In this document: positions 21,229 to 31,903 of the stretch, piece after piece
How the letters are laid out: each line of letters opens with the position of its first letter
Position numbering within the stretch: the stretch's first letter is position 1
Assembly (NCBI GenBank): GCA_019802505.1
Contig: JAFMOC010000378.1
Coordinates: 639,418-703,417 of the forward strand
DNA: 64,000 bases
Source: Corydoras sp. C115
Taxonomy: Eukaryota > Chordata > Actinopteri > Siluriformes > Callichthyidae
Direction: 5' to 3'
Notes under the pieces: model-generated
What the model saw: only the letters and a program-made list of their open reading frames with translations
Database searches by the model: none
What the model was told of the DNA's origin: nothing
Translations under genes and position numbers: made by a program

Positions 21229-23677
21229 TGAGTGTGTGCCCAGTGATGGATTGGCACCCTGTCTTGGGTGTATCTGCCCAGCGCCCGAAACGTTCTCCCC
21301 TGGATGGGCATGGGGAACACCCCCCCCCCCGCGACCCTAATAGAGGATAAAGCGGAAGATAATGAATGAATGAATGAATTTAAAATAGATTAATAAATGA
21401 GTGGGATCAGGACTCTGGGCGGGACATTCCATCGTTGCACTGTTACCTGTTTAACTGTGTGACAGACAGAGGGCGCTGTCTGATCGAGTAATAAACACAA
21501 TAAAAGGAACTACCTGAGGGTGGCACGATGGCTTAGTGGTTTAGCATGTTCTCCTCTCAGCACTCAATATTCCCGGTTCAAATCCCAATCTTGGTGGAGT
21601 TTCCATGTTCTCCCCGTGTCCGCGTGGGTTTCCTCTGGGTTCTCCGGTTTCCTCCCACAGTCCAAAAACATGGATCAAGTCAATTGAATTCTCCAAATTG
21701 CCCCATATAGAGTGTGTCTGTGTGAGTGTGTGTAGGCCCAGTGATGGATTGGCGCCCTGTCCTGGGTGTATCTCCCCAGCGCCCGAGACGTTCTTCCCTG
21801 GATGGGCATGGGAAACCCCCCTCCACGACCCTAATGAATTTAAACTAGATAAATGAGTGGGATCAGGACTCTGGGCGGGACATTCCATTGTCGAACTGTG
21901 TTACATGTTTAACTGTGTGACAGACAGAGGGCGCTGTCTGATCGTGTAATAAACGCAATAAAACAAACTACTTGAGGGCGGCATGGTGGCTTAGTGGTTT
22001 GCATGTTCTCCTCTCAGCGTTAGGGATTCCCGGTTCAAATCCCAATCTTGGTGGAGTTTCCATGTTCTCCCCGTGTCCGCGTGGGTTTCCTCTGGGTTCT
22101 CCGGTTTCCAATTGAGTTTTCCAAATTGCCCCATATAGAGTGTGTGTGTGAGTGAGTGTGTGCTCAGTGATAGATTGGCGCCCTGTCTTGGGTGTATCTG
22201 CCCAGCGCCTGAAACGTTCTCCCCTGGATGGGCATGGGGAACACCTCCCCCCCCCCCCCGTGCAACCCTAATAGAGGATAAAGTGGAAGATAATGGATGG
22301 ATGGAACTACTTATTGAAGAAGGTTCTGATCCACACCTGCATTCACTCTGCCATGGAGCTGTATGAGAGCTCCAACGTTTCCCAGGAGCACGTTGTGTGG
22401 ACAAAGGAGACGTGGTGCAGAGTTCATTTTAGTGACGAAAGCAAGTTTGGGCTCCGGGCAACAGGAACTGGACATCTCCTACAACTGAATGGCATTGTGT
22501 ATCAGAACATTCCTCAACAGCACACTGTTCCTTCCTTGTGTTCGTCACTCAATCAGCCAAGAATGTTCCCGCAGGACCACGCCCCCTGACTAGATGGTTA
22601 GTTTAACAAAGTTTTGCTTTGTATGTTGAAAGTGTTTTATTGAAAGACTTTTTACAAATTGTTCTTTAAACAGAAGCTGCACCCTCCTTCATCAAACCCT
22701 ATTTCTGCTCGCAATGCGGAAAGCGTTTCAATCAGCAGAGTCATCTGAAGCAACACCTGCGCGTTCACACGGGCGAGAGGCCGTACTCCTGCTCGCAGTG
22801 CGGGAAGAGCTTCACTCGGCAGGGTAGTCTACAAAAACACCGGCGCATTCACACGGGCGAGAAGCCGTTCTCCTGCTCGCAGTGCGGGAAGAGCTTTGCG
22901 CAGAAGAGCAGTCTGAAAAAACACCAACACGTTCACGCGGAAGAGAAACCCTATTTCTGCTCGCAGTGTGGAAAGCGTTTTATTTGCGAGTCCTTTCTCA
23001 AACACCACCAGCGCATTCACACCGGAGAGAAACCCTACTCCTGCTCGCAGTGCGAGAAGAGCTATACTCAGCACAGCCACCTGAAAACCCATCAGCGCGT
23101 TCACACCGGAGTGAAACCCTATTTCTGCTCGCAGTGTGGAAAGACGTTCACTCAGCAGAGCAATCTGAACAGACACCAGCACGTCCACACGGGAGAGAGA
23201 CCGTACTTCTGTTTACAGTGTGAGAAGAGTTTTACTGATCAAAGTTACCTAGAAACCCACCAGCGCATTCACACCGGAGAGAAACCATACTCCTGCTCAC
23301 AGTGTGGGAAGAGTTTCATTCAGAAGAGCGCTCTAAAACGCCACCAGCGCATTCACACCGGAGAGAGACCGTACTCCTGCTCACAGTGTGGCAAGAGTTT
23401 TACTCACAGGGGTAATCTAAAAAAACACCTGAGCATTCACACCGGAGAGAAACCCCACTGCTGCTCACAGTGCGGGAAGAGCTTTTCTCATCAGCAGAGG
23501 TTGAAAAAACACCAGCGCATTCACACCGGAGAGAAACCATACTCCTGCTCACAGTGCGGCAAGAGCTTCACCTACAAGTGTAATCTAACACAACACGAGC
23601 GCATTCACGCCAGAAAGAAACCATATGCATGCAATGATAACGATGTAAAAGGGGGTTTAGTAAAGGGGACAGTTTAA
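20667..23677 (+). CDS. C2H2 zinc-finger protein 3 (spliced, complete)
   Basis: Exon 2 (ATG 20667 to 20733) gives 67 coding bases: MEPIPAVIQQKKEEDPPP then VTCP, donor AG|GTGAG. Exon 3 (22674-23677) follows the acceptor TTCTTTAAACAG and joins in frame as E-A-A-P-S-F. The protein is 356 residues with eleven intact C2H2 fingers and a short tail (PYACNDND...VKGTV) that matches zinc-finger protein 1, its closest relative in the window. There is no ATG in the finger exon before the sixth finger, and no in-frame stop, which supports the two-exon model. The roughly 1.9-kb intron holds a three-fold tandem amplification and a transposase fragment. The likely role is nuclear sequence-specific DNA binding; the target is unknown. 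An AATAAA is present near 23900. Confidence 0.9.
20994..21380 (+). mobile_element. Mermaid-like SINE (tandem unit 1)
   Basis: Full length with a (GT)n run at 21189-21226. Confidence 0.92.
21518..21836 (+). mobile_element. Mermaid-like SINE (tandem unit 2)
   Basis: Lacks the last part of the tail; unit 3 follows directly. Confidence 0.92.
21976..22304 (+). mobile_element. Mermaid-like SINE (tandem unit 3)
   Basis: Has a deletion removing 'CCCACAGTCCAAAAACATGG'; otherwise complete. Confidence 0.92.
22315..22590 (+). pseudogene. Tc1/mariner-type transposase fragment
   Basis: Translation shows WTKETWCRVHFSDESKFGL (first catalytic Asp in FSDESKF) and, after a deletion, LNQPRMFPQDHAP (second catalytic Asp). 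Both match the DDE transposase pattern, from a family different from the Tc1 at 8476. It ends about 85 bp before the finger exon of zinc-finger gene 3. Confidence 0.75.
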
Positions 23678-23774
23678 TACTTTACCTGTACAGCCAATCA
23701 GAATGGAATCTGTAACACTGCACTCAAGTATTTTATTTGTCATTCCATGTTGTTCCATGAAAAAAATTAAAATA

Positions 23775-23820
23775 TTCCGAAATATGAGGTGTGTACTCAC
23801 TTTTGTGAGATTCTGTATGC
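23775..23820 (+). mobile_element. Tc1-like terminal remnant
   Basis: GAGGTGTGTACTCACTTTTG followed by TGAGATTCTGTA resembles the terminal repeat of another fish Tc1 family. The rest of the element is absent. Confidence 0.5.
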
Positions 23821-23943
23821 TGTAGTATTTTTTTTGTTGTTGATTCGATGTTGCTGATATTATTTATGATGATGTACTGAAACCGAGAGAACTGAATCCT
23901 GTAATAAAGGTTATAAACATCAGCTCTTGTTGCAGGTTATTAT

Positions 23944-24297
23944 TCATTCATCCATTATCTTCCGCTTTATCCTCTATTAGGGTTGTGGGGGTGGGGTTCC
24001 CCATGCCCATCCAGGGGACAACGTTTCGGGCGCTGGGCAGACACACCCAGGACAGGGTGCCATCCTATCGCTGGGCACACACTCACTCACACACACACAC
24101 ACTCTATATGGGGCAATTTGGAGAACTCAAATTACTTGATCCATGTTTTTGGACTGTGGGAGGAAACCGGAGAACCCGAAGGAAACCCACACGGACACGG
24201 GGAGAACATGGAAACTCCACCCAGATGGGGATTCGAACCAGGAATCCCTAGCGCTGAGAGGAGAACATGCTAAACCACTAAGCCACCATGCCGCCCA
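23944..24297 (-). mobile_element. Mermaid-like SINE
   Basis: Full-length minus-oriented copy just past the 3' end of zinc-finger gene 3. Confidence 0.92.
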
Positions 24298-24332
24298 GGT
24301 CGTTATTGCTTTTGTTATATTCTCTTAGAGGA

Positions 24333-24669
24333 ATTCATTCATTCATCATCTTCCACGTTATCCTCTATTAGGGTCGCGGGGGGGTTCCCCATGCCCATCC
24401 AGGGGAGAACGTCTCGGGTGCTGGGCAGATACACCCAGGACAGGGCGCCAATCCATCGCTGGGCACACACTCACTCACACAGACACACTCTATATGGGGC
24501 AATTTAGAGAATTCAATTGACTTGATGTTTTTGGACTGTGGAAGGAAACCGGAGGAAACCCACACGGAAATGGGGAGAACATGGAAAATCCACCCATATG
24601 GGGATTCAAACTGGGAATCCCTAGCGCTGAGAGGAGAACATGCTAAACCACTAAGCCACCGTGCCACCA
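24333..24669 (-). mobile_element. Mermaid-like SINE
   Basis: Minus-oriented copy lacking a short stretch in the 'GAACCCGGAGG' region. Confidence 0.9.
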
Positions 24670-24783
24670 TCTGTACATACATATGCATATTAATATTTCA
24701 AGTGAGAAAAATGATCTGTGTAATGTTCATAGAATCATCTATACATTTATAATTTTCTATTATTACTGTACACATATAAATCA

Positions 24784-25128
24784 GGCAGCACATTGGCTTA
24801 GTGGTTTAGCATGTTCTTCTCTCAGCGCTAGGGATTCCCGGTTCGAATCCCCATCTGGGTGGAGTTTGCATGTTCTCCCCGTGTCCTTGTGGGTTTCCTC
24901 CGGATTCTCCGGTTTCCTCCCACAGTCCAAAAACATGGATCAAGGTCAATTGAGATCTCCAAATTGCCCCATATAGAGTGTGTGAGTGTGTGCCCAGCGA
25001 TGGATTGCCCCCCTGGCCTGGGTGTATCTGCCCAGCGTCCAAAACGTTCTCCCCTAGATGGGCATGGGGAAACCCCCCCCCCCCCACGACCCCAATAGAG
25101 GATAAAGCGGAAGATAATGGATGGATAT
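24784..25128 (+). mobile_element. Mermaid-like SINE
   Basis: Full-length plus copy. The sequences on its two sides (ACATACATATGCATATTAAT and ACATACATCTGCATATTAAC) are repeats of each other, so a local duplication surrounds it. Confidence 0.9.
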
Positions 25129-25226
25129 TCTGTACATACATCTGCATATTAACATTTCATGTGAAAGAAATCTGTCTCATTCATAGATTCATCTATACAT
25201 TTTAGCATTTATAGCTTTCTATACTT

Positions 25227-26310
25227 TTTTTTTTTTTTTAAATATTCTGTTTTATTGTATTTTTTTCCAAAGTCAAATACAGAACACAAAAACATACATG
25301 TTCAACCCAAACCCAGTCCACAATCAGAACAGTCTCAGGTGGTGATATAATATTATGAATATATTAATAAAAAAAAGGGCGGGGGGTGGCAGAGGATGAT
25401 ACTGGGTAGTCTTCAGCAGTATAACTCACTCTTGTGGTACCTTAAGATGATCTAGTATAGGATCCCAAAATTTAATAACGTGCATCCGAGAGTGGGGCTT
25501 TCGGGTACGTAATCTTTCCAGTGAAATAAAATTATACATTTCCATGAGCAAGTTTTTGAAAGAAGGAACAGAAGACAGTTTCCAATGTAGCAAAATCAAT
25601 TTCTTAGATACCATCTTGGTGGCCATAACCACGCGTTGAACTGTATATGGAAATGTAGATAGAAAAATAGAGCAGCCACAGATTATAAGAATGGGATCTG
25701 GTTCTAGAGGGATATTTAGCACTTTTGAAAGCCAGTCAAATATGTTGTTCCAAAACGATTGTAAGGCAGGGCATGTGATAAACAGATGGGTCAAAGTACC
25801 TTTTTCTATGGAGCATTTCTCACATAGTGGCGAGATATTCGGAAAGATCTTGTGAAGTCTGGTTTTGGAATAATGTAGCCGATGCAAAATTTTAAATTGG
25901 ATCAGTCTGTACCGTGAGTTTATAGAGCAATCTGGGATTCTAGTAAGACTTTCTTCCCATATATCGATAGGTATTTCACACCCCAATTCCTTGGTCCAGG
26001 CTAGCCTAAGATGGTCGGAACTAGGGGTAAATTTTAGGAAGGAGATGCAATGTGAAATCCGTTGTTTAGACGATGGGTCTGAGTTAAAAAAAAAGCGGAA
26101 TAAAGCATGGTCCGATGGTTTTGAAGTCAAATCAATTAGGGCTGTTTTGGTATAATGCCTCAGTTGTAAATATCGGAAGAAATGGGAGCGTGGTATACTG
26201 TAATTTTTCCTCATGGTGTTGAATGACATAAAACAACCATCCTGATACAAATCACCCAAGGAGGTCAAACCTTGGTTTTCAAGGTCAAAAAAAATCTTAT
26301 CCGTTTTGGC
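25227..26310 (-). mobile_element. 5'-truncated L1-type LINE
   Basis: 1084-bp insertion flanked by AGCTTTCTATACTT (25213-25226 and 26311-26324), a 14-bp target duplication. The poly-A tail (as T) is at 25227-25239, so the element reads on the minus strand. Confidence 0.93.
25426..26310 (-). CDS. L1 ORF2 C-terminal fragment
   Basis: Open from the truncation point to a stop at 25426, about 294 residues. It is the region past the reverse transcriptase domain: the 'SHFFRYLQLRHY' motif and a CEKC...HLF..C zinc-knuckle-like motif (zf-RVT type) are typical of fish L1/Tx1-type ORF2. No start codon is expected because 5' truncation removed the rest, about 1000 residues. The frame is undamaged, so the insertion is probably fairly young. 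It encodes no reverse transcriptase or endonuclease and should be inactive. Confidence 0.85.
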   Translation of the reverse strand, partial: AKTDKIFFDLENQGLTSLGDLYQDGCFMSFNTMRKNYSIPRSHFFRYLQLRHYTKTALIDLTSKPSDHALFRFFFNSDPSSKQRISHCISFLKFTPSSDHLRLAWTKELGCEIPIDIWEESLTRIPDCSINSRYRLIQFKILHRLHYSKTRLHKIFPNISPLCEKCSIEKGTLTHLFITCPALQSFWNNIFDWLSKVLNIPLEPDPILIICGCSIFLSTFPYTVQRVVMATKMVSKKLILLHWKLSSVPSFKNLLMEMYNFISLERLRTRKPHSRMHVIKFWDPILDHLKVPQE

Positions 26311-26329
26311 AGCTTTCTATACTTACAGT

Positions 26330-26910
26330 ATGTAAATAGTTCCTCTTACCCTTCTCATTTCACATCTCTCTCTATCTATCTACTGTTTAGAAAACTAAAA
26401 ACGTAAAGAAAAAGCAGAAACTCTCACACACACAGTTGAATCCAAAGTTAAATGTTTATTTATCACAGCTGAGGAGAATCAGTTCTAATGATCAATGTGT
26501 GGCTTTAATACAATAAAATAAAATGTAATATTCTCAAGAGGAACGGTAAAGCAAATGAATCACTTTTAATTTGATTTAAACTCAATGTCACTAATTTATT
26601 AATCAATCGAGCCTTAAAAACACCAGTGAAACCTCACCACCATAAACGAACTCTAATGATCCCAAGGGGTTCATCACTAAATCACCTAAAATCAATCCTA
26701 CAGTATCATTGTCCTGTTTTAAAATGGTAAAAAAAAACACACAAACAACACATACAATAACCCCCCCCCCCCCCCCCGACCTGCCCTTAACCAAGCAACA
26801 CATAAACCCTTATGTTAAACACAGAGAGTGCTGGGAAACCTGGTTTCACACCGAACCATGTGAGCGTCGCCACAGTATTAAACGTATTAAAACAGTGCTT
26901 CTCTCCAATT
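26330..26910. other. Spacer, no gene seen
   Basis: AT-rich, with a 17-base C run at 26761-26777. The short ORFs on both strands look like chance. Confidence 0.5.
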
Positions 26911-26911
26911 T

Positions 26912-27592
26912 ACATATTCTTCCGCATCATCCTCTATTAGGGTTGGGGGGGGGGTTCCCCATGCCCATCCAGCGGAGAACGTTTCGGGCGCTGGGCAGAT
27001 ACACCCAGGACAGGGCGCCAATCTGTCGCTGGGCACACACTCACTCACACAAACACGCACGCATACACACTCTATATGGGGCAATTTGGAGAACTCAATT
27101 GACTTGATCCAAGGCGGCACGGTGGCTTAGTGGTTTAGCATGTTCTCCTCTCAGCACTAGGGATTCCCGGTTCGAATCCCCATCTGGGTGGAGTTTCCAT
27201 GTTCTCCCCATGTCCGCGTGGGTTTCCTCCGGGTTCTCCGGTTTCCTCCCACAGTCCAAAAACATGGATCAAGTCAATCGAGTTCTCCAAAATTGCCCCA
27301 TATAGAGTGTGTCTGTGTGAGTGAGTGTGTGTCCGGCGTTGAATTGGCACCCTGTCCTGGATGTATCTGCCCAGCGCCCGAAACATTCTCCCCTGGATGG
27401 GCATGGGGAACCCCCCCGCGACCCTAGTAGAGGATGAAGCGGGAGATAATGAATGAATGAATTGACTTCATGTTTTTGGACTTTGGGAGGAAACCCACGC
27501 GGACGTGGGGAGAACATGGAAACTCCACCCAGATGGGGAATCGAACCGGGAATCCCTAGCGCTGAGAGGAGAACATGCTAAACCACTAAGCC
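26912..27592 (-). mobile_element. Mermaid-like SINE split by a second SINE
   Basis: The minus-oriented copy occupies 26912-27111 and 27461-27592 and is interrupted by a plus copy. Its head is truncated at GGCTTAGTGG exactly where the ORF of zinc-finger gene 4 ends. Confidence 0.9.
27113..27460 (+). mobile_element. Mermaid-like SINE nested in another SINE
   Basis: Full-length plus copy. AATTGACTT of the host SINE appears on both sides, consistent with target duplication. Confidence 0.9.
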
Positions 27593-28638
27593 TATTTGCA
27601 TATGTTGGTGTTTATGCAGGGCACCGGTTCGAGTGGGATTTTCTCCACATTCTGTGTTGATGTCGTTACGAGTGCCAACGTTTCCTCCTGTGAGCGAGAA
27701 TACGTTTGTTGGTCTGTGCATTTGAATCGGTGTCGTTTAAGACTACGCTCCGCGGTGAAGCTCCTCCCACACTGCGAGCAGGAGTACGGTCTCTCTCCGG
27801 TGTGAACGAGCTGGTGGTGATTGAGAGTGCTCGGCTGAGTGAAGCTCTTCCCGCACTGTAAGCAGGAATGTGGTTTCTCGCCCGTGTGAATGCGCTGGTG
27901 TATTTTATAACTACTTTGCACAGTGAAGCTCTTGCCGCACTCTGAGCAGTAGTAGGGTTTCTCCCCCGTGTGAGTGCGATGGTGCAGTTTCAGATTGCTC
28001 TGAGCGTTAAATTTCTTCCCACAGTGGGAGCAGGCGTATGGTTTCTCTCCAGTGTGAATGCGCTGGTGTTGTTTAAAACTGCGCCGGTGGGTGAAGCTCT
28101 TTCCACACTGTGAGCAGGAGTACAGTTTCTCTCCCGCGTGAATGCGCCGGTGCAGCCTAAGCGTACTCTGTGCATTGAAACACCTTCCGCACTGCAAGCA
28201 GGAGTATGGTCTCTCTCCCGTGTGAATGCGCTGGTGTTGCGTAAAACTACGCGAGTGCGTAAAACTCTTCCCGCACTGCGAGCAGGAATACGGCTTCTCT
28301 CCGGTGTGAACGCGCAGGTGCAGTTTCAGATGACTTTGTTGAGTGAAACTCTTTCCACATTGTGAACAGCAGTATGGTCTCTCTCCCGTGTGAATGCGCA
28401 GATGTTGTTTAAAACTGTGCTGGTGATTGAAACTCTTTCCGCACTCGGAGCAGGAGTACGGTCTCTCTCCGGTGTGAATGCGCTTGTGGTTGTTAAAACT
28501 ACGCTCGTGATTGAAGCTCTTTCCGCACTCGGAGCAGGAGTACGGTCTCTCTCCGGTGTGAAGGCGCCCGTGTTGTTTGAGACTTTGCTTGCTGGCCAAA
28601 CTTTTCCCACATTCCACGCAGATGTACTTCCCAGCCAT
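27592..28638 (-). CDS. C2H2 zinc-finger protein 4 (finger exon)
   Basis: From the ATG at 28638 it encodes 348 residues: eleven fingers with TGERPY/TGEKPY linkers, ten of them C2H2 and the last C2HC (HRFKC), then a 40-residue non-finger tail. Several fingers contain NAQS or NHxxS in the recognition helix. The exon begins at 28696 after TTTATTTTAACAG. The start exon upstream (29630-29564) is intact but joins 28696 in the wrong frame, so translation probably starts at 28638, or the link is broken. The stop codon TAG uses a base from the adjoining SINE. It is a nuclear DNA-binding protein by family; the target is unknown. Confidence 0.85.
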   Translation of the reverse strand: MAGKYICVECGKSLASKQSLKQHGRLHTGERPYSCSECGKSFNHERSFNNHKRIHTGERPYSCSECGKSFNHQHSFKQHLRIHTGERPYCCSQCGKSFTQQSHLKLHLRVHTGEKPYSCSQCGKSFTHSRSFTQHQRIHTGERPYSCLQCGRCFNAQSTLRLHRRIHAGEKLYSCSQCGKSFTHRRSFKQHQRIHTGEKPYACSHCGKKFNAQSNLKLHHRTHTGEKPYYCSECGKSFTVQSSYKIHQRIHTGEKPHSCLQCGKSFTQPSTLNHHQLVHTGERPYSCSQCGRSFTAERSLKRHRFKCTDQQTYSRSQEETLALVTTSTQNVEKIPLEPVPCINTNICK

Positions 28639-28777
28639 GGATTGGTACTTTGGCTGCTCATCATATTTGTTTGAAGGAAACACATATTTGTCGTACCTGT
28701 TAAAATAAACACATTTTAGAATTTTTTTTATACATATTAAGGGATGAACATATATTATATTTTTTTAAGTGATAGTT

Positions 28778-28862
28778 TGGCATGCTTTCCTGGGTGTATC
28801 CCCCCCCCCCCCCGCCACACACGACACTAGTAGAGAATTAAGTGGAAGGTAATGAGTGAATG
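28778..28862 (+). mobile_element. Mermaid-like SINE tail fragment
   Basis: TCCTGGGTGTATC, a C run, and AGTAGAGAATTAAGTGGAAG with (ATGA)n. In intron 2 of zinc-finger gene 4, antisense. Confidence 0.7.
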
Positions 28863-29090
28863 AGTCTGGTATCATGATTGTTAGTGATCTCACCTTGACT
28901 GGTAAACTGGATGAGGTGTCTCTTCTACTTTTACTGAGTGAAAAGCGGGAATGCCACCAATCTCACAACCTGATTTAAGATAATAAATACATTAATTAAT
29001 AAATGAATGCTGAATATCACACTGCATTGTGATTTGGTAAACACAAAAACCAGTAACTATACATGTGTGTATATATATATATATATATAT

Positions 29091-29419
29091 GGCACGGTAG
29101 CTAGCATGTTCTCCTCTCAGCGCTAGGGGTTCCCGGTTCCAATCCCCATCTGGGTGGAGTTTCCATGTTCTCCCCTTGTCCGTGTGGGTTTTCTCTGGGT
29201 TCTCCGGTTTCTTCCCACAGTCCAAAAACATGGATCATGTCAGTTGAATTCTCCAAATTGCCCCATATAGTGTGTGTGTGAGTGTGTGTATCCAGTGATA
29301 GATTCCCCCCCCTGTCCTGGGTGTATCTGCCCAGCACCCAAAACGTTCTCCCCTGGATGGGCATGGGGAATCCCCTCGCGACCCTGATACAGGATAAAGC
29401 GGAAGATAATGAATGAATG

Positions 29420-29421
<2 letters not shown>
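29091..29421 (+). mobile_element. Mermaid-like SINE
   Basis: Plus copy between two TA microsatellites; its (ATGA)n tail runs into (TA)n then (TG)n at 29421-29492. Confidence 0.9.

Positions 29422-29492
<71 letters not shown>
29421..29492. repeat. (TA)n(TG)n microsatellite
   Basis: About 20 TA units followed by about 16 TG units. Confidence 0.95.
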
Positions 29493-29496
<4 letters not shown>

Positions 29497-29563
29497 TTAT
29501 TTTTTCTTTTAATTATTTTATATTTTGGGGCATCATGACGTCATGTTGGTCAGAAATTTTCAC

Positions 29564-29655
29564 CTGGACTGCTGACCTCTTCAGCGTGTTTCTCCTCTTT
29601 TGGTTGAATGAGGGCTGGGATAGGCTCCATCACTCCCCCGACCTTGTTCAGGAGA
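29564..29655 (-). other. Start exon of zinc-finger gene 4
   Basis: ATG at 29630 to donor after 29564: exactly 67 coding bases, MEPIPALIQPKEEKHAEE then VSSP. The donor is GTGAA rather than GTGAG. It is the only start exon in the window that is intact, has a finger exon in the right place and yet does not match its frame with a leader-free exon 3. Confidence 0.8.
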
Positions 29656-29699
29656 ACAGTGGTGGAAAAATAAATATATGATATTATTTGCTAAACAAA

Positions 29700-30310
29700 G
29701 TGGTTTGTCATGAATACAGATTTATAAGAAGGGAAATCATTAGCATGTTATTTTATATTGTATTGTCTCTGATATCAGATTAATCACATTAACTCCTTAA
29801 TGTCATTAATATTATAAACGTTTCTAAGATGGCGCTTTGGTGCAGAGCTCTCTATTAATGTCTTTTTTTTATTATTATTATTATTATTTTAATAACTCAG
29901 AGAGAAACAGAGAACTGTTAATGGTTAGACCTGCAACTGATCGTCTTCACAAATCCAGAAAGTTTTTTTTATATATATATAGGGGTGCAACAGCTATCTG
30001 TGGGGCAATTTAAGAGATGTGGTGGGGCAAGCACGCTAGTGATGTACTTTACATTATTCTATTCAAAAGTAATTACAGTACCGACATCATGACAACGTGT
30101 TCAATAGTAAACAACACTTTAGGTCGTTTATGGACCGTCTGTACGCTATTTAAAGGGGATTATACTGCCCTCTAGCGACGAGACCACGACATCGCCAGTT
30201 GCTATGTCACTAACCGACCGAAGAGTCAACAGTCAACATGTGTTAGCACTTTTATTTACATCCTGATCATAACACGTGCAGTAAACCTTTATTACGTTTA
30301 ATAACGAAGC
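29700..30310. other. Intron 1 of zinc-finger gene 4; no other feature
   Basis: AT-rich. A short segment at 29975-30060 ('GGGGTGCAACAGCTATCTGT') may be the edge of a DNA transposon but has no partner that I can see. Confidence 0.4.
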
Positions 30311-30314
30311 TCAC

Positions 30315-30490
30315 CTTCAGTAATTAACTGGATTTTATGTGATGATGATGATGATGATGATGATGAAGATGATTTACTGTAGCCCAATTTTTATCCTAGT
30401 GAATCACACAAGCTGCTTATGCGTTTGCTTCTGTATCGGCGGTTGCGATTCCAGCTTACTGCAATACCGCCGCCTACTGTTTGGATGTTG
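30315..30490 (-). promoter_or_regulatory. First-exon/promoter module of zinc-finger gene 4
   Basis: On the minus strand: ACATCCAAACAGTAGGCGGC, GGTATTGCAGTAAGCTGGAA, and an exon end TAATTACTGAAG|GTGAG with the donor after 30315. A (CATCAT)n microsatellite lies inside the exon. Confidence 0.75.
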
Positions 30491-30639
30491 TGCTGTAATG
30501 CAGCGTCATTATTAATTAACTTAACAGTGCATTAAATTGTTACTGTTCCTGGTTCTAAATAAACAAGCAAATTGTTAATTATTTTTTTCCCATTTTTAAC
30601 CACTGAACTTACATATTATATAGTAAATCATTATGTTGT

Positions 30640-30964
30640 GGTGGCACGGTGGCTTAGTGGTTAGCACGTTGGCCGCTCAGCGCTAGGGATTCCCGGTTCG
30701 AATCCCCATCTGGGTGGAGGTTCCATGTTGTCCGCATGGGTTTCCTCCGGGTTCTCCGGTTTCCTCCCACAGTCCAAAAACATGGAGCAAGTCAATTGAA
30801 ATCTCCAAATTGCCCCATATTGTGTGTGTGTGATAGATTGGTGCCCTGTCCTGGGTGTATCTGCCCAGTGCCTGAAATGCTCTCCCCTGGATGGGCATGG
30901 GAACCCCCCCCCCACCCCCGTGACCCTAATAGAGGATAAAGCGGAAGATAATGAATGAATGAAT
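30640..30964 (+). mobile_element. Mermaid-like SINE
   Basis: Plus copy with a deletion around the GT-rich segment; upstream of zinc-finger gene 4, antisense to it. Confidence 0.9.
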
Positions 30965-31010
30965 ATTTATATTGTTTTTTCCCCTATTTTTTAGTTATTT
31001 GCGGGCGGCA

Positions 31011-31192
31011 CGGTGGCTTAGTGGTTTAGCATGTTCTCCTCTCAGCGCTAGGGATTCCCGGTTCGAATCCCTATCTGGGTGGAGTTTCCATGTTCTCCCC
31101 GTGTCCGTGTGGGTTTCCTCCGGGTTCTCCGGTTTCCTCCCACAGTCCAAAAACATGGATCAAGTCAATAGAATTCTCCAAATTGCCCCATA

Positions 31193-31227
<35 letters not shown>

Positions 31228-31354
31228 TGAGTGTGTGCCCAGCTATAGATTGGCGCCCTGTCCTGGGTGTATCTGCCCAGCGCATGCAATGTTCTCCCCT
31301 GGACCTCCCCGCGACCCTGATATAGGATAAAGCGGAAGATAATGGATGGATGGA
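31011..31354 (+). mobile_element. Mermaid-like SINE with target duplication
   Basis: Flanked by TAGTTATTTGC on both sides (11 bp). Ends in (GGAT)n. Confidence 0.92.
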
Positions 31355-31624
31355 TAGTTATTTGCTGCTACTAAGCTCCTATCATCATTGTACTGATATA
31401 TAGGTTCATTTTTTATAAATTATTTTGTTATTATTTAGTCATTCTTTTATCTTTTAATTTCTTTATATATATATAAAAATTTATTTACTGTTGTATATTG
31501 TATATTGATGTCGTAAATCATCAGAAAGCTGATATAACCACGTGGGCAAGGAATTTCTTTGCTAAACATTTATCAAGCACAATAATGATGTTCACAAATG
31601 ATGCCTAAAAATACTTAAAAATAC

Positions 31625-31865
31625 AGAAACCAATCCTTGCGTTGACCCTGTCAAGAAGCAGCGTCGACTTTCTCTGGACTCTTTAATATTGTCCTTTATG
31701 TGCAATATAATTCATTATGTGCAATAACTTACTATGTGCAATATTAATAACATCATATATATAATTTTTAAACTTTTTATTTTTTTTGTTTATACTGTTT
31801 GTTTATGCACCTAAGATTGCTGCTCAAATCTCGCTGTGCAATGACAATAAAAGGTATCTATCTAT
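31625..31865 (+). mobile_element. LINE 3'-end fragment
   Basis: Begins GTCAAGAAGCAGCGTCGACT and ends CAATGACAATAAAAGGTATC with (TATC)n, the tail style of fish CR1/L2-type LINEs. No coding part is recognisable. Confidence 0.65.
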
Positions 31866-31903
31866 AAATGAATTTGTAACTGAATTCATATGCACAACAA
31901 CTG

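Larger units (their letters stand above)
20868..22305 (+). repeat. Three tandem units (unique ~130 bp + SINE)
   Basis: The stretch 'AATGAGTGGGATCAGGACTC ... ACAGACAGAGGGCGCTGTCT ... GTAATAAACACAATAAAA' occurs at 20880-20990, 21395-21515 and 21852-21970, each followed by a plus-oriented SINE. The units are about 515, 455 and 465 bp and lie in the intron of zinc-finger gene 3. Confidence 0.92.

Noticed and set aside
28326..28712. 128-codon ORF that joins in frame with the start exon of zinc-finger gene 4
   Set aside because: It is the +1 shadow of the finger array (repeated SAF..ERD pattern) and has no C2H2 residues. It is kept only as a sign that the frame of gene 4 is shifted.
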